From contig JASGDY010000030.1 in the NCBI GenBank assembly GCA_047606825.1, forward strand, positions 1-41,815: DNA of 41,815 nucleotides, given 5' to 3'. The notes beneath the pieces were generated by a model. That model was not told the origin of the DNA, made no database searches, and worked only from the letters and a program-made list of their open reading frames with translations. This document shows, piece by piece, positions 33,064 to 41,504 of this stretch (position 1 is its first letter; each line of letters begins with the position of its first letter). The stretch is from Rhizosphaericola sp047606825 (GTDB lineage: Bacteria > Bacteroidota > Bacteroidia > Chitinophagales > Chitinophagaceae). A program made the translations under genes and the position numbers.

Positions 33064-33396
33064 ATGGAATGGAACGAATTGAACTCGTCACCACAGTTGC
33101 AGGAAATATTGGTTAAGTCCAAGGATAAAGCACAGGTTATTTTTAAGCACAGCACGCGGTGCAGCATCAGCAGGACTGTCTGGAACCGTTTGGAACGCGC
33201 TAATGAACTCCCTGACGGCGCGGATTACTATTATCTGGACCTGATTTCCCATCGTCCCGTCTCCAGCGAGATTGCCGAATTGCTGGATGTGGAGCATGAA
33301 TCACCACAGATTCTGGTCATCAAGGACGGGAGAGCGGTGTACAACGCCGACCATTTTGAAATTACGGCTGACGAGTTGGCGGAGAATGTAAAGTAG
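33064..33396 (+). CDS. ytxJ: Bacillithiol-linked monothiol thioredoxin-like protein YtxJ
   Basis: A 110-residue thioredoxin-fold protein with a single-cysteine active site, FKHSTRCSISRTVW (C33), followed by DYYYLDLISHRPVSSEIA and the cis-Pro strand HESPQILVIKDG. This is the YtxJ type of monothiol bacilliredoxin, which removes bacillithiol from proteins. It implies that the organism makes bacillithiol, though no biosynthesis gene is in this window. I chose the ATG at 33064 because the earlier frame overlaps the divergent Mur ligase gene. The gap 33397-33708 after it holds nothing that I can name. Confidence 0.88.
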   Translation: MEWNELNSSPQLQEILVKSKDKAQVIFKHSTRCSISRTVWNRLERANELPDGADYYYLDLISHRPVSSEIAELLDVEHESPQILVIKDGRAVYNADHFEITADELAENVK

Positions 33397-33708
33397 AATC
33401 CGTATAAATGTTCGGAAGGCACTTCCCTAAAATTTCAAACAGCAAAAAAGCACTATAAATCAAAATGTGCCGAATGTAGCCAACTGATAAACATGCCTAT
33501 CCAAAGCTATTACAATGTAAACAACATGGAAATTTCATCGTTTCCTACATCCGGTTGAAGAAAGTTGTGCAGTAATGCGTTATCTTGTGTCGTTAAGGTA
33601 AAAGAGCAAGCCAAAAAGAAAAAATGGACAGTTGTTCCTTCTTCGGGCAATAACCCCTTTTCCTTATTTTTTCTCTCTTTTGGGCACGTACTCAAAAATA
33701 GCGCATCT

Positions 33709-36615
33709 ATGAAAAAAAACACAAACACAACAAAGAACCAGGACATACCGGCAACCACCTCCAGAACGGAAAAGAAGAAAGTAAAAAAGGCCGTCGCTTC
33801 TAAAAAAGTAGACCAACCAAAAGATGCTGCAACGTCGACCGCAAAAACAACGGTTAAGAAAGCAAAAACTGTTACCAAAAAAGTAGGGGAGAAGAGCACC
33901 AAAACAACATCTACCGCCAAGACACCTGGCGAAGTCAGGATTGTGTTGCAGTTGCGTTACCATACCGAACTGGGGCAGAGTATCTGGGTGACGGGCGCGG
34001 GTGCATTCTTGTCCGGCAGTGTCTTGAGGCAGATGTACTATGAAGACCATGACCATTGGCGGCTGGAACTGGCGATAAAACTATCTGATTTTTCAGGGGA
34101 CATACATTACAGATACCACATCCGAAACGCCGATGGAAGCTTCATCGACGACTACCAGGAAAAGACGCTTTTGTTGAAAAACATCAAGACACCGTTTCTT
34201 TTTGTCCGTGATTTCTGGAGCTATGCCGGCTACCACGGCAATGTGTACGACAAAGCCCCGTTTGACTACCTGATTCCCAGGACGCCAAATACACCGAAAC
34301 GAAAAACGCTGACATCGGCGACGACGCATCTGTTTCAGGTCAAAGTTCCCTGCATCCGACCCGATGAAGGCGTGTGCCTATTGGGCGAGGACGCGGCATT
34401 GGGCGCTTGGAATGACCATCAACACCAACCTTTGAGCTATAATCCGGCTTTGCGCGTTTGGGAAGCTGTGTTTACTTTTAGGGAAAACGGCATCGGCGTT
34501 CCCTACAAATATGGCATATACGACAAGGCGACCAAGGAAATCCTGCGTCTGGAAAGTGGCGACAATCGATTCACATTTACCCTGCACGAAAAAGGATTAA
34601 TCATCCAAAACGACGGCTTCATCAACCTTTCCGAGAAAAGCTGGAAAGGTGCTGGCGTGAACATTCCGCTGTTCAGCATCCGCACGGACAAGGGTTTGGG
34701 GATTGGCGACATGGGTGCCATCAAGCCGTTGGTGGACTGGATGTCGTCCGTCGGGCTACGGCTCTTGCAGTTGTTGCCCATCAACGACACGACCGTCACC
34801 AAGACCTGGACGGATTCCTATCCGTATTCGGCGATTTCGGTATTTGCGCTGCACCCGATTTATGTCGATATCGACGCGCTGTTGACCAAGGAAATCCAGT
34901 CCACCGATGCCGTAAAACGATTGTTGGAAAAAGGGAAAACGCTCAACACATTGCCGCAGGTCGATTACGAAGCCGTCCTGCAACTGAAATGGCAGTTGCT
35001 GGGCACCATTTTTCCCGTCGTCAAAAAAGAGGTGCTATCTTCTGCCGACTATAAAAAGTTTGTAAAGGAAAACGACCATTGGCTGCAACCTTATGCTGCG
35101 TTTTCCGTGCTGCGTGACCAATACCAAACAGCAGACTTCGACACATGGAAAGACGCGAAAACCTATACGCAGCAGGTATTTGACAAACTCAACAAAACCA
35201 AGAAAGACAAAATACACCTCTATTTTTACGTCCAATATGTATTGAGCCGACAGTTGCTTGATGCCGTGCAATATGCGCACAAGCACGAAGTCGTGTTGAA
35301 AGGCGACGTGCCTATCGGCGTCGACAGGCACAGCGTGGACGTATGGCAACAACCACACCTGTTCGACACCGATAGGCAGGCAGGCGCGCCGCCGGATTTT
35401 TTTACAAAAGAAGGACAGAACTGGCGGTTTCCGACCTATCGTTGGGACGAGATGGAAAAGGACGGTTACGGTTGGTGGAAACGTCGGTTGTCCAATATGG
35501 CGCAGTACTTTGACGCGATACGCATCGACCATGTGTTGGGTTTTTTCCGGATTTGGAGCATTCCGGTAGAGCAGGAGCAGGGCCTGTTGGGTTATTTCCA
35601 GCCGAGTCTTCCCATTGACGAAACCGAATTTGCGCAATGGAACATTCCTTTTGACTACGACCGTTATTGTACGCCTTTCATCAACACGCAGTTGTTGGTA
35701 GCAGTTTTTGGCGACGATGCCGCATACATCAAAACGGAATTTTTGGACTGTCTCGACAATGCTACTTACCGTCTCAAACCAGCGTTTGACACACAAAATA
35801 AAATCAGGCAGCATTTTGACGCACTTGAAAAAAATGAACAAAATAGTAAGATTTCATCCGCATTGTTGCAGCTTGTTGCCAATGTCATCCTGATTCCCGA
35901 CGCGCAGCCCGGAAAATACCATTGCCGTTTTGCGTTGTACGAAACCAGTTCGTACCAGTACTTGAGCGACTGGGAAAAGCGGCAACTGTACTACCTGTAC
36001 CTCAACTATTATTTTGAAAGACAGGATGACAACTGGCGCAGGAACGGACTCAGACAACTGAGTGCCGTCAGCGCAGTGACGAACATGATGATATGCGGCG
36101 AGGATCTGGGAATGGTGCCCAAGGACGTTTCCAGCGTATTGGGGCAACTCGGTTTTCTCGGGTTGAAAGTGCAAAGGATGAGCAGCCATGCAGGCGAGGC
36201 TTTTTCCGATCCGGAAACCGTTGGTTTTCTCAATGTGGTTACGCCGTCCACACACGACATGCTGCCACTCCGCAACTGGTGGAACCAGGAAACGTTGGCG
36301 CTGAAGGATTTGTTTTACGCGACGCAGTTGCACGAGGATGGTTTTCCTCCAGAAAGCTGCAACGGGACTATCGTGGAGCAGATTGTTTTTCGCCATCTGG
36401 TGTCGCCCGCCTTGTGGAGCGTTTTCCTCATACAGGATCTGCTGGGCATGGATGCCGCGACCACCAATCCCAACACGGACGAGGATATTATCAACCGGCC
36501 CGAAGTGGCACGTTTCTATTGGCGTTACAGGATGCATCTTTCCGTCGAAAAATTGCAGAAAGAAAAATCCTTGAATGGGAAAATTAAAAATTTGCTGCAA
36601 CTTAGCAACCGTTAA
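33709..36615 (+). CDS. malQ: 4-alpha-glucanotransferase with two starch-binding domains and basic tail
   Basis: The 968-residue enzyme (GH77, amylomaltase) rearranges alpha-1,4-glucans from starch or glycogen. Order: a lysine/threonine/alanine-rich tail (residues about 10-72; EKKKVKKAVASKK, TVKKAKTVTKK), two CBM20-like domains (about 75-175 and 200-305; WVTGAGAFLSG, LLGEDAALGAWN), then the catalytic domain starting NIPLFSIRTDKGLGIGD. Catalytic residues are visible: aspartate in DAIRIDHVLGF, glutamate in CGEDLGMVP, and aspartate in TPSTHDMLPL. The two N-terminal CBM20s are usual for Bacteroidota MalQ; the histone-H1-like tail is not. I chose the ATG at 33709 (MKKNTNTT). Its 3' end carries a 35-bp sequence repeated at 38602. 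Confidence 0.93.
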   Translation: MKKNTNTTKNQDIPATTSRTEKKKVKKAVASKKVDQPKDAATSTAKTTVKKAKTVTKKVGEKSTKTTSTAKTPGEVRIVLQLRYHTELGQSIWVTGAGAFLSGSVLRQMYYEDHDHWRLELAIKLSDFSGDIHYRYHIRNADGSFIDDYQEKTLLLKNIKTPFLFVRDFWSYAGYHGNVYDKAPFDYLIPRTPNTPKRKTLTSATTHLFQVKVPCIRPDEGVCLLGEDAALGAWNDHQHQPLSYNPALRVWEAVFTFRENGIGVPYKYGIYDKATKEILRLESGDNRFTFTLHEKGLIIQNDGFINLSEKSWKGAGVNIPLFSIRTDKGLGIGDMGAIKPLVDWMSSVGLRLLQLLPINDTTVTKTWTDSYPYSAISVFALHPIYVDIDALLTKEIQSTDAVKRLLEKGKTLNTLPQVDYEAVLQLKWQLLGTIFPVVKKEVLSSADYKKFVKENDHWLQPYAAFSVLRDQYQTADFDTWKDAKTYTQQVFDKLNKTKKDKIHLYFYVQYVLSRQLLDAVQYAHKHEVVLKGDVPIGVDRHSVDVWQQPHLFDTDRQAGAPPDFFTKEGQNWRFPTYRWDEMEKDGYGWWKRRLSNMAQYFDAIRIDHVLGFFRIWSIPVEQEQGLLGYFQPSLPIDETEFAQWNIPFDYDRYCTPFINTQLLVAVFGDDAAYIKTEFLDCLDNATYRLKPAFDTQNKIRQHFDALEKNEQNSKISSALLQLVANVILIPDAQPGKYHCRFALYETSSYQYLSDWEKRQLYYLYLNYYFERQDDNWRRNGLRQLSAVSAVTNMMICGEDLGMVPKDVSSVLGQLGFLGLKVQRMSSHAGEAFSDPETVGFLNVVTPSTHDMLPLRNWWNQETLALKDLFYATQLHEDGFPPESCNGTIVEQIVFRHLVSPALWSVFLIQDLLGMDAATTNPNTDEDIINRPEVARFYWRYRMHLSVEKLQKEKSLNGKIKNLLQLSNR
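36580..36614 (+). repeat. 35-bp direct repeat, left copy (malQ 3' end)
   Basis: Matches 38602-38636 at 34 of 35 bases and continues, with one inserted base, through a six-A run. This copy codes for the last residues of MalQ (IKNLLQLSNR). Confidence 0.85.
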
Positions 36616-36708
36616 AAAAAGCCGAAGCATGCATTACATTCCAATACAGTCATCGGAGCGACGGTCCAACAGGAACAACTTAATTGGCATACCTGGAAAA
36701 GTAAAACA

Positions 36709-36763
36709 GGGCATCGGAAACCATGATATCTCAGAAAAGCTGCGTCATGTGTTTCCGATGCCC
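36709..36763. terminator. Long hairpin between convergent malQ and S10 genes
   Basis: The left arm 36709-36726 pairs with the right arm 36745-36763 over 17 bp with one bulge. It lies between two converging genes (stops at 36615 and 36795) and probably ends both transcripts, although no T-run is present. Confidence 0.65.
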
Positions 36764-36794
36764 GTTGTTACTGTGTTTCCGACGAATGGATTAT

Positions 36795-38360
36795 CTAATC
36801 TGCTGTATAGGTCGAATTGATAAACCGCGCCACATTGTCGTGCAGTTGTTTTAAGGATTCCTGGTGCAGATAAACCATGTGTCCCGAATAATAACGGTCG
36901 TACTCGATATTCTTCTGCAACGCCGTAGGCATAGGCAAATGTTTCATTTCATATTCCCCCTCAAAGTATGGCGTTCCCAGGTCAAAGTAGCCAGCGTTCA
37001 GCATGACCTTTAAAGTCGGGTCGTAGGTCATGGCATGCGCCAGGTCGTTCATCACATTGGGAAAACCTACAAATCCGCTCCGTTTGAAATCCCAGCGGCC
37101 GATATTGCCGTAATTGTGGTACTCCAGTCCTTTTCCAAAATGTAAAGTGTTGCGCACATAGTTATTAAATGTAGCCGTAAATGCCCCTTCGATATACGAA
37201 TCCATCGGGTCGTATTCTGCTCCTTCGCTCAAAGGGTCGATAGCCGCACCTGAATAGCGCGAATCCAGCCGTCCTGTAATTTTGTTGCTGTCGCCGAGTA
37301 ACGTCTGCTCAAACTGCGGACCGTTTACGCGCAGGTTGGCTTTCTTGACATATTCTACGGTCAAGCCCGTGTATTGGTGCAGTTTTTCCGCAATCTGGTT
37401 AAAGGTATTTGCATCCAGCGCGGCACCTTTGTTCAGCGCAGTTGCATAATCGTTCAGCGCAAAATTTTCCACTTCCCTTAAAAGCGGCTCTAACTGAGCC
37501 GGCTGGTTGGGCAGTTTATGGTGATACCAAGCTGTTGCGGTAAAAGACGGCAGTACCAACTGAAAGGGCAGTCCGTCGCCCGGATTCTGTTCCGTGGTCT
37601 CAGTCATTAAACCATAGGTCAACAATTGTGACAAAAGAATAACGCCGTTCAGACTGATGCCTGCCTGTTCCAGGTTATTGGCGACAACCGCTGAACGAAA
37701 AGTGCCATAGCTCTCGCCGAACAAATATTTCGGGGAATTCCATCTCCCAAATTCAGTTATGAATTGCTTGATAAAGGCTGCAAATGCGCGTCCATCCTGG
37801 TCAATGCCGTAAAACTGATCGGGTGTTCCTGCGCCACCCATTTCCTTGGTGATTAATTTTCCAAATCCTGTTCCCGGCGCATCAATGAAAACAAGATCGC
37901 TTGCGTCCAGCAAGCTGTAATCATTGTTCACGGTTCTGTAGGGTGCCTTGGTCCTGCCCGTATCGTTGATAAAAACCTTCTGCGGTCCCCATGCGCCCAT
38001 GTGTAACCAAAACGTAGCACTTCCCGGACCGCCGTTGTAGATAAAAGTGACTGGGCGTTTCGATGCATCGCCATTTTTCTTAAAATAAGCCGTATAAAAC
38101 ATGCTCATTGTCGGAATGCCGTCATCGTTTTTCAATACTAGGTTTCCTGCCGTAGCGTCGTAGCTAATTGATTTTCCTTCGACACTTACAGCACCTTCGG
38201 AATGGGATTGATGCTCTTTCTTATAATCAAAAGCGGCCGTATCTGATATTAGCGGCGGTGTTTTGGTAGAGGACGTGTCATTGCCCGCACTCCGGCGGTT
38301 TTGCGCCTCGCCTGCAATGAGAATGCACGATAAAACAACAACAAGAAACAATTGTTTCAT
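36795..38360 (-). CDS. Serine carboxypeptidase-like protein, peptidase family S10, exported
   Basis: The 521-residue protein has a signal peptide (LFLVVVLSCILIAGEAQ) and an alpha/beta-hydrolase S10 domain. Visible are FIYNGGPGSATFWLHMGAWGP (oxyanion-hole region), the nucleophile motif FGESYGTFR, an aspartate in LNAGYFDLGTPYF and a histidine in RYYSGHMVYLH, giving a complete Ser-Asp-His triad. It would trim peptides at the C-terminus in the periplasm or outside. I chose the ATG at 38360 because of the signal peptide; the frame opens at 38453. The gene is bracketed by a 35-bp direct repeat, as if inserted between malQ and punA. Confidence 0.9.
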   Translation of the reverse strand: MKQLFLVVVLSCILIAGEAQNRRSAGNDTSSTKTPPLISDTAAFDYKKEHQSHSEGAVSVEGKSISYDATAGNLVLKNDDGIPTMSMFYTAYFKKNGDASKRPVTFIYNGGPGSATFWLHMGAWGPQKVFINDTGRTKAPYRTVNNDYSLLDASDLVFIDAPGTGFGKLITKEMGGAGTPDQFYGIDQDGRAFAAFIKQFITEFGRWNSPKYLFGESYGTFRSAVVANNLEQAGISLNGVILLSQLLTYGLMTETTEQNPGDGLPFQLVLPSFTATAWYHHKLPNQPAQLEPLLREVENFALNDYATALNKGAALDANTFNQIAEKLHQYTGLTVEYVKKANLRVNGPQFEQTLLGDSNKITGRLDSRYSGAAIDPLSEGAEYDPMDSYIEGAFTATFNNYVRNTLHFGKGLEYHNYGNIGRWDFKRSGFVGFPNVMNDLAHAMTYDPTLKVMLNAGYFDLGTPYFEGEYEMKHLPMPTALQKNIEYDRYYSGHMVYLHQESLKQLHDNVARFINSTYTAD

Positions 38361-38601
38361 AAGTAGAATTTTAATTAAATGAAGAAATGAGTGGGACTTA
38401 GAGCCCGCTAATTTATTAAATATTTCGCATGGAATAAAAATTATAACAATCAATTAGTGGCTCTCTGCATTGCATAGCTTGTACACATTTCGCCTTGCTC
38501 CAGTACAATTATATGCCCATAAATTATACTAAGGGTTTGGAGTTCGAGGTTATATCGTGCGCGTTCCTCCTGTCTGACAAAAAAAACATCGATTTTAAAG
38601 A

Positions 38602-38636
38602 AAAATTAAAAATTTGCTGCAACTTAGCAACTGTTA
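38602..38636 (+). repeat. 35-bp direct repeat, right copy (upstream of punA)
   Basis: Matches 36580-36614 with a single mismatch (C/T at base 31). Here it is non-coding and ends 16 bp before the punA ATG. It contains AATTTGC, which may be the punA -7 element. Confidence 0.85.
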
Positions 38637-38652
38637 CAAAAAAGAATACAAT

Positions 38653-39474
38653 ATGTCGGCATTGATACAGCAGTTGCAGGAAACCGTCCAATATATCCAG
38701 TCCCAATACAGTGAAACGCCAGCCATAGGCATCGTGCTGGGTAGCGGTCTGGGCAATTTTGTTTCCGAAATCAAAGTGGAAAAGGAAATTCCTTACGGAG
38801 AGGTTCCGCATTTCCCGGAAAGCACCGTGAAAGGACATCGTGGCACGCTGGTGTTCGGCGAACTGGAAGGGAAAAAAGTCGTTGCGATGGCAGGACGTTT
38901 CCATTTTTACGAAGGTTATACGCCGCAGCAGATTGCGTTTCCGATACGCGTGATGAAACTTTTGGGTGTGCAGCACCTGTTCCTTTCCAATGCGAGCGGC
39001 TGTGTCAATACCAGTTTCAAGGTCGGCGACCTGATGCTGATCAACGACCATATCAGTTTCTTCATCGCCAATCCGTTGGTTGGCCCCAACGAGGAAAGCC
39101 TGGGTACACGCTTTCCCGACATGAGCGAACCTTACAGTAAAGCACTTATTGCCAAAGCCAGGCAGATAGGCGAGGAGCTGGGCTACGACCTGAAGGAAGG
39201 TGTGTACTTGGCGACCACGGGCCCGACATTTGAAACACATGCCGAATACCGTATGATCAAAACATTGGGTGCCGATGTCGTCGGCATGAGTACCGTGCAG
39301 GAAGTCATCGTAGCAAGGCATTGTGGCATGGAAGTATTGGCGATCAGTGTGATTACAGACATGGGCATCCGTGATACCGAAGACGAAATCACGCACGAAG
39401 AGGTATTGGCTGCCGCCAAAGCCGCCGAGCCAAAGATGAGCACTATTTTTAAGAAGGTGGCAGCGTCGCTGTAA
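38653..39474 (+). CDS. punA: Purine nucleoside phosphorylase
   Basis: The 273-residue enzyme splits purine ribonucleosides with phosphate into base and ribose-1-phosphate (trimeric PNP-I class). Motifs: IGIVLGSGLGNF (phosphate loop), GHRGTLVFGELEGK, AGRFHFYEGY, FLSNASGCVN, and the base-binding LATTGPTFETHAEYRMIKTLGADVVGMSTVQE with ISVITDMG. The length is typical. I chose the ATG at 38653 (MSALIQQL); the frame opens at 38614 inside the 35-bp direct repeat. Its old neighbour may have been malQ, before the S10 gene came between. Confidence 0.95.
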   Translation: MSALIQQLQETVQYIQSQYSETPAIGIVLGSGLGNFVSEIKVEKEIPYGEVPHFPESTVKGHRGTLVFGELEGKKVVAMAGRFHFYEGYTPQQIAFPIRVMKLLGVQHLFLSNASGCVNTSFKVGDLMLINDHISFFIANPLVGPNEESLGTRFPDMSEPYSKALIAKARQIGEELGYDLKEGVYLATTGPTFETHAEYRMIKTLGADVVGMSTVQEVIVARHCGMEVLAISVITDMGIRDTEDEITHEEVLAAAKAAEPKMSTIFKKVAASL

Positions 39475-39506
39475 GATAGCTATTGCAACAGGCAAAGGGG
39501 CAGACG

Positions 39507-40439
39507 ATGAAAAATAAACCAAAAGACATTCCACATTACAGCCTAAAAAACTTTAGGCACATACATCGGCTTGACAATACGGCTTCGTCTTTTGGATACA
39601 ACAATATAGACATTTCAAAAAAAGTGGATGGGTTTGAGATGTATTCAAGCGAAGGGCTGATACAGGATATCGGCCCTTTAAAATCAGAATTTTTCAGGAT
39701 AAGCATTACCGTAACAGGCACGCTTGACATGCAAATCGGACTTGACCATTACACACACCAGCCGAGAACCTTATCGTTTACTTTTCCAAACCAGATTTTT
39801 TCGAAAAACAATATTTCGGAAGATGCTTCCGGTTATTACATACTATTTAATCCCGACTTTTTAAATGACATTGTTTTGCCCGCAAGAATTCCTGATGAAT
39901 TTCCTTTTTTCAATATTTCTGGGACACCTGTTTTTCAAATTTCAGAAGCCGAACTAAAGCACATTCTTGTGCTTCTAACGAATATCAATGATGAATTGCG
40001 ACAACAAAAGTCGGGACAGGAAAAAGCCATAAAAATGTATCTCTATCTTTTGCTTCTTGAAGCGAAAAGAAGTTATGAAAGGCAAAACCTTATCAATAAT
40101 GACATATATCTTTCCGAAAATTATAAGTTAACCAATCGTTTCAAAAAATTAGTTGCGCAACATTATTTGACGAAACGCCAAGTAGGCGATTATGCACAAA
40201 TGCTTGGTGTAAGTGCCAACCATCTCAACAAAACAATAAAAGAAAATACAGGACAAACCGCTTCGGAAGCCATTCGGGAAATGCTGTTGCAGGAAGCCAA
40301 ATCGTTACTTTTCTATACAGATAATTCCATTGCCGAAATCGCTTATCGATTAGATTTTTCCGACCCTGCTTCGTTTAACCGATTTTTCAAAACAATGACA
40401 AGTGAAACGCCGCTTATATTTCGTAAGAGGAATAATTAA
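39507..40439 (+). CDS. AraC-family transcriptional regulator
   Basis: A 310-residue regulator with an N-terminal beta-rich sensing domain (about 1-180) and a C-terminal double helix-turn-helix (about 205-305). The first helix pair is VGDYAQMLGVSANHLNKTIK and the second SIAEIAYRLDFSDPASFNRFFK, both classic AraC signatures. I chose the ATG at 39507 (MKNKPKDI). The coding sequence prefers A/T-ending codons much more than malQ or punA beside it, which suggests recent acquisition together with the following SDR gene. The likely target is the SDR promoter, by position only. Confidence 0.9.
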   Translation: MKNKPKDIPHYSLKNFRHIHRLDNTASSFGYNNIDISKKVDGFEMYSSEGLIQDIGPLKSEFFRISITVTGTLDMQIGLDHYTHQPRTLSFTFPNQIFSKNNISEDASGYYILFNPDFLNDIVLPARIPDEFPFFNISGTPVFQISEAELKHILVLLTNINDELRQQKSGQEKAIKMYLYLLLLEAKRSYERQNLINNDIYLSENYKLTNRFKKLVAQHYLTKRQVGDYAQMLGVSANHLNKTIKENTGQTASEAIREMLLQEAKSLLFYTDNSIAEIAYRLDFSDPASFNRFFKTMTSETPLIFRKRNN

Positions 40440-40519
40440 GCCTATAAAACGCATAATTCGGCTAATGATTCGGCGCTGTTTAGTAACCAACTTTGCACAG
40501 AACATTTAAAAGCAGAATT

Positions 40520-41224
40520 ATGACTTTACAAAACAAAAAAATTGTTGTGGCAGGCGGTTCATCCGGAATAGGTCTGGCCACAGCCAAACTGTTACAGACA
40601 GCAGGTGCATCCGTAACAGTTACAGGACGAAATGAAGAAAAACTAAACAAAGTAAAAAGTTTGGGATTGTCCGCTTCACAGGTAGATAGCAGTATTGCCG
40701 AAGCATTGGAAACGTTTTTTTCATCACAAGGAAACATTGATCATCTTGTAATTGCGGTAAGCGGTGTAAAAGGAATAGGCAATTTTACAGACCTTTCATT
40801 GGACAGCCTTCGCGCAGGTTTTGAAGAAAAGTTTTGGGCGCAACTCTATACATTGAAAGCTGCACTTCCCTACTTAAATCCCAAAGGGAGTGTAACGCTG
40901 ATAACGGCAATATCTGCCACGGCAAAATCTCCGGGGACATCGGGGCTCGCTGCAATAAACGGGGCGTTGGAAATTATAGTTCCTATTATAGCGAAAGAGC
41001 TGAAACCATTGCGGATAAATGCCGTTTCGCCCGGTGTGGTAGACACGGATTGGTGGAACTTTTTGCCTGACGATGTGAAAAAAGAAACGTTTGACAGCTA
41101 TGCCGCTCAAACGCTTGTAGGACGTATTGGGCAACCAAAAGATATTGCGCAAGCAATTCAATTCCTAATCGGGAATGACTATATGACAGGCAAAGTTATT
41201 GCATGTGATGGCGGGCTTGCATAG
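40520..41224 (+). CDS. Atypical short-chain dehydrogenase/reductase lacking Tyr-Lys
   Basis: The 234-residue Rossmann protein has the NAD(P) loop VAGGSSGIGLATAK, the LRINAVSPGVVDT strand and the C-terminal DYMTGKVIACDGG, all normal for classical SDRs. At the place of the catalytic YxxxK, however, it reads L143-A-A-I-N147, so both catalytic residues are missing. It belongs to the divergent group with 'AINGALE' in place of 'YSASKGALE'. It may be a non-catalytic NAD(P) sensor or use another mechanism. I chose the ATG at 40520 (MTLQNKK). It lies 80 bp downstream of the AraC gene and shares its AT-rich codon use. Confidence 0.88.
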   Translation: MTLQNKKIVVAGGSSGIGLATAKLLQTAGASVTVTGRNEEKLNKVKSLGLSASQVDSSIAEALETFFSSQGNIDHLVIAVSGVKGIGNFTDLSLDSLRAGFEEKFWAQLYTLKAALPYLNPKGSVTLITAISATAKSPGTSGLAAINGALEIIVPIIAKELKPLRINAVSPGVVDTDWWNFLPDDVKKETFDSYAAQTLVGRIGQPKDIAQAIQFLIGNDYMTGKVIACDGGLA

Positions 41225-41275
41225 AATGCAAAAATAAATTATGGCAGTATCTGGATTCCAGGTGCTGCTTTTCCA

Positions 41276-41297
41276 CTTATTGGAGAATACCAATAAG
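41276..41297. terminator. Hairpin after the SDR gene
   Basis: CTTATTGG (41276-41283) pairs with CCAATAAG (41290-41297) around a 6-base loop. No T-run follows, so the terminator role is only probable. Confidence 0.4.
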
Positions 41298-41333
41298 CAA
41301 ATTGGCAGTGCTTTGAATTTATTTCCCTAAAAA

Positions 41334-41365
41334 TTTGACATGAGAAAAATATGCGCCTATATTTG
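41334..41365 (+). promoter_or_regulatory. Consensus promoter of tRNA-Val
   Basis: TTTG (41334-41337), 20 nt, then TATATTTG (41358-41365), an exact match to the Bacteroidota TTTG/TAnnTTTG promoter with ideal spacing. The start point is about 10 nt before the mature tRNA. Confidence 0.85.
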
Positions 41366-41382
41366 CACTCCCAAAACGCAAA

Positions 41383-41457
41383 GGGAGCTTAGCTCAGTTG
41401 GTTTAGAGCATCTGCCTTACAAGCAGAGGGTCGGGGGTTCGAGCCCCTCAGCTCCCA
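41383..41457 (+). tRNA. tRNA-Val, anticodon TAC
   Basis: The 75-base sequence folds as a full cloverleaf. GGGAGCT (41383-41389) pairs with AGCTCCC (41450-41456), the D-arm contains AGCTCAGTTGGTTTAGAGC, the anticodon stem TCTGC/GCAGA holds the loop CTTACAA, and the T-arm is GGGGGTTCGAGCCCC. The anticodon TAC reads GUA and related valine codons. The CCA end is not encoded. Confidence 0.97.
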
Positions 41458-41466
41458 CTGGTAACC

Positions 41467-41504
41467 AAGCGGTTATGAACGCAATTTCATAGCCGCTTTT
41501 TTTT
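41467..41504 (+). terminator. Rho-independent terminator of tRNA-Val
   Basis: A 13-bp stem (41467-41479 with 41486-41498, one G-T pair) and a 6-base loop are followed by a run of eight T, a strong intrinsic terminator. Confidence 0.92.

Noticed and set aside
32970..33167. N-terminal extension of the Mur ligase
   Set aside because: It overlaps the divergent ytxJ gene and its promoter, and Mpl proteins begin at the MKLHFISIGG strand.
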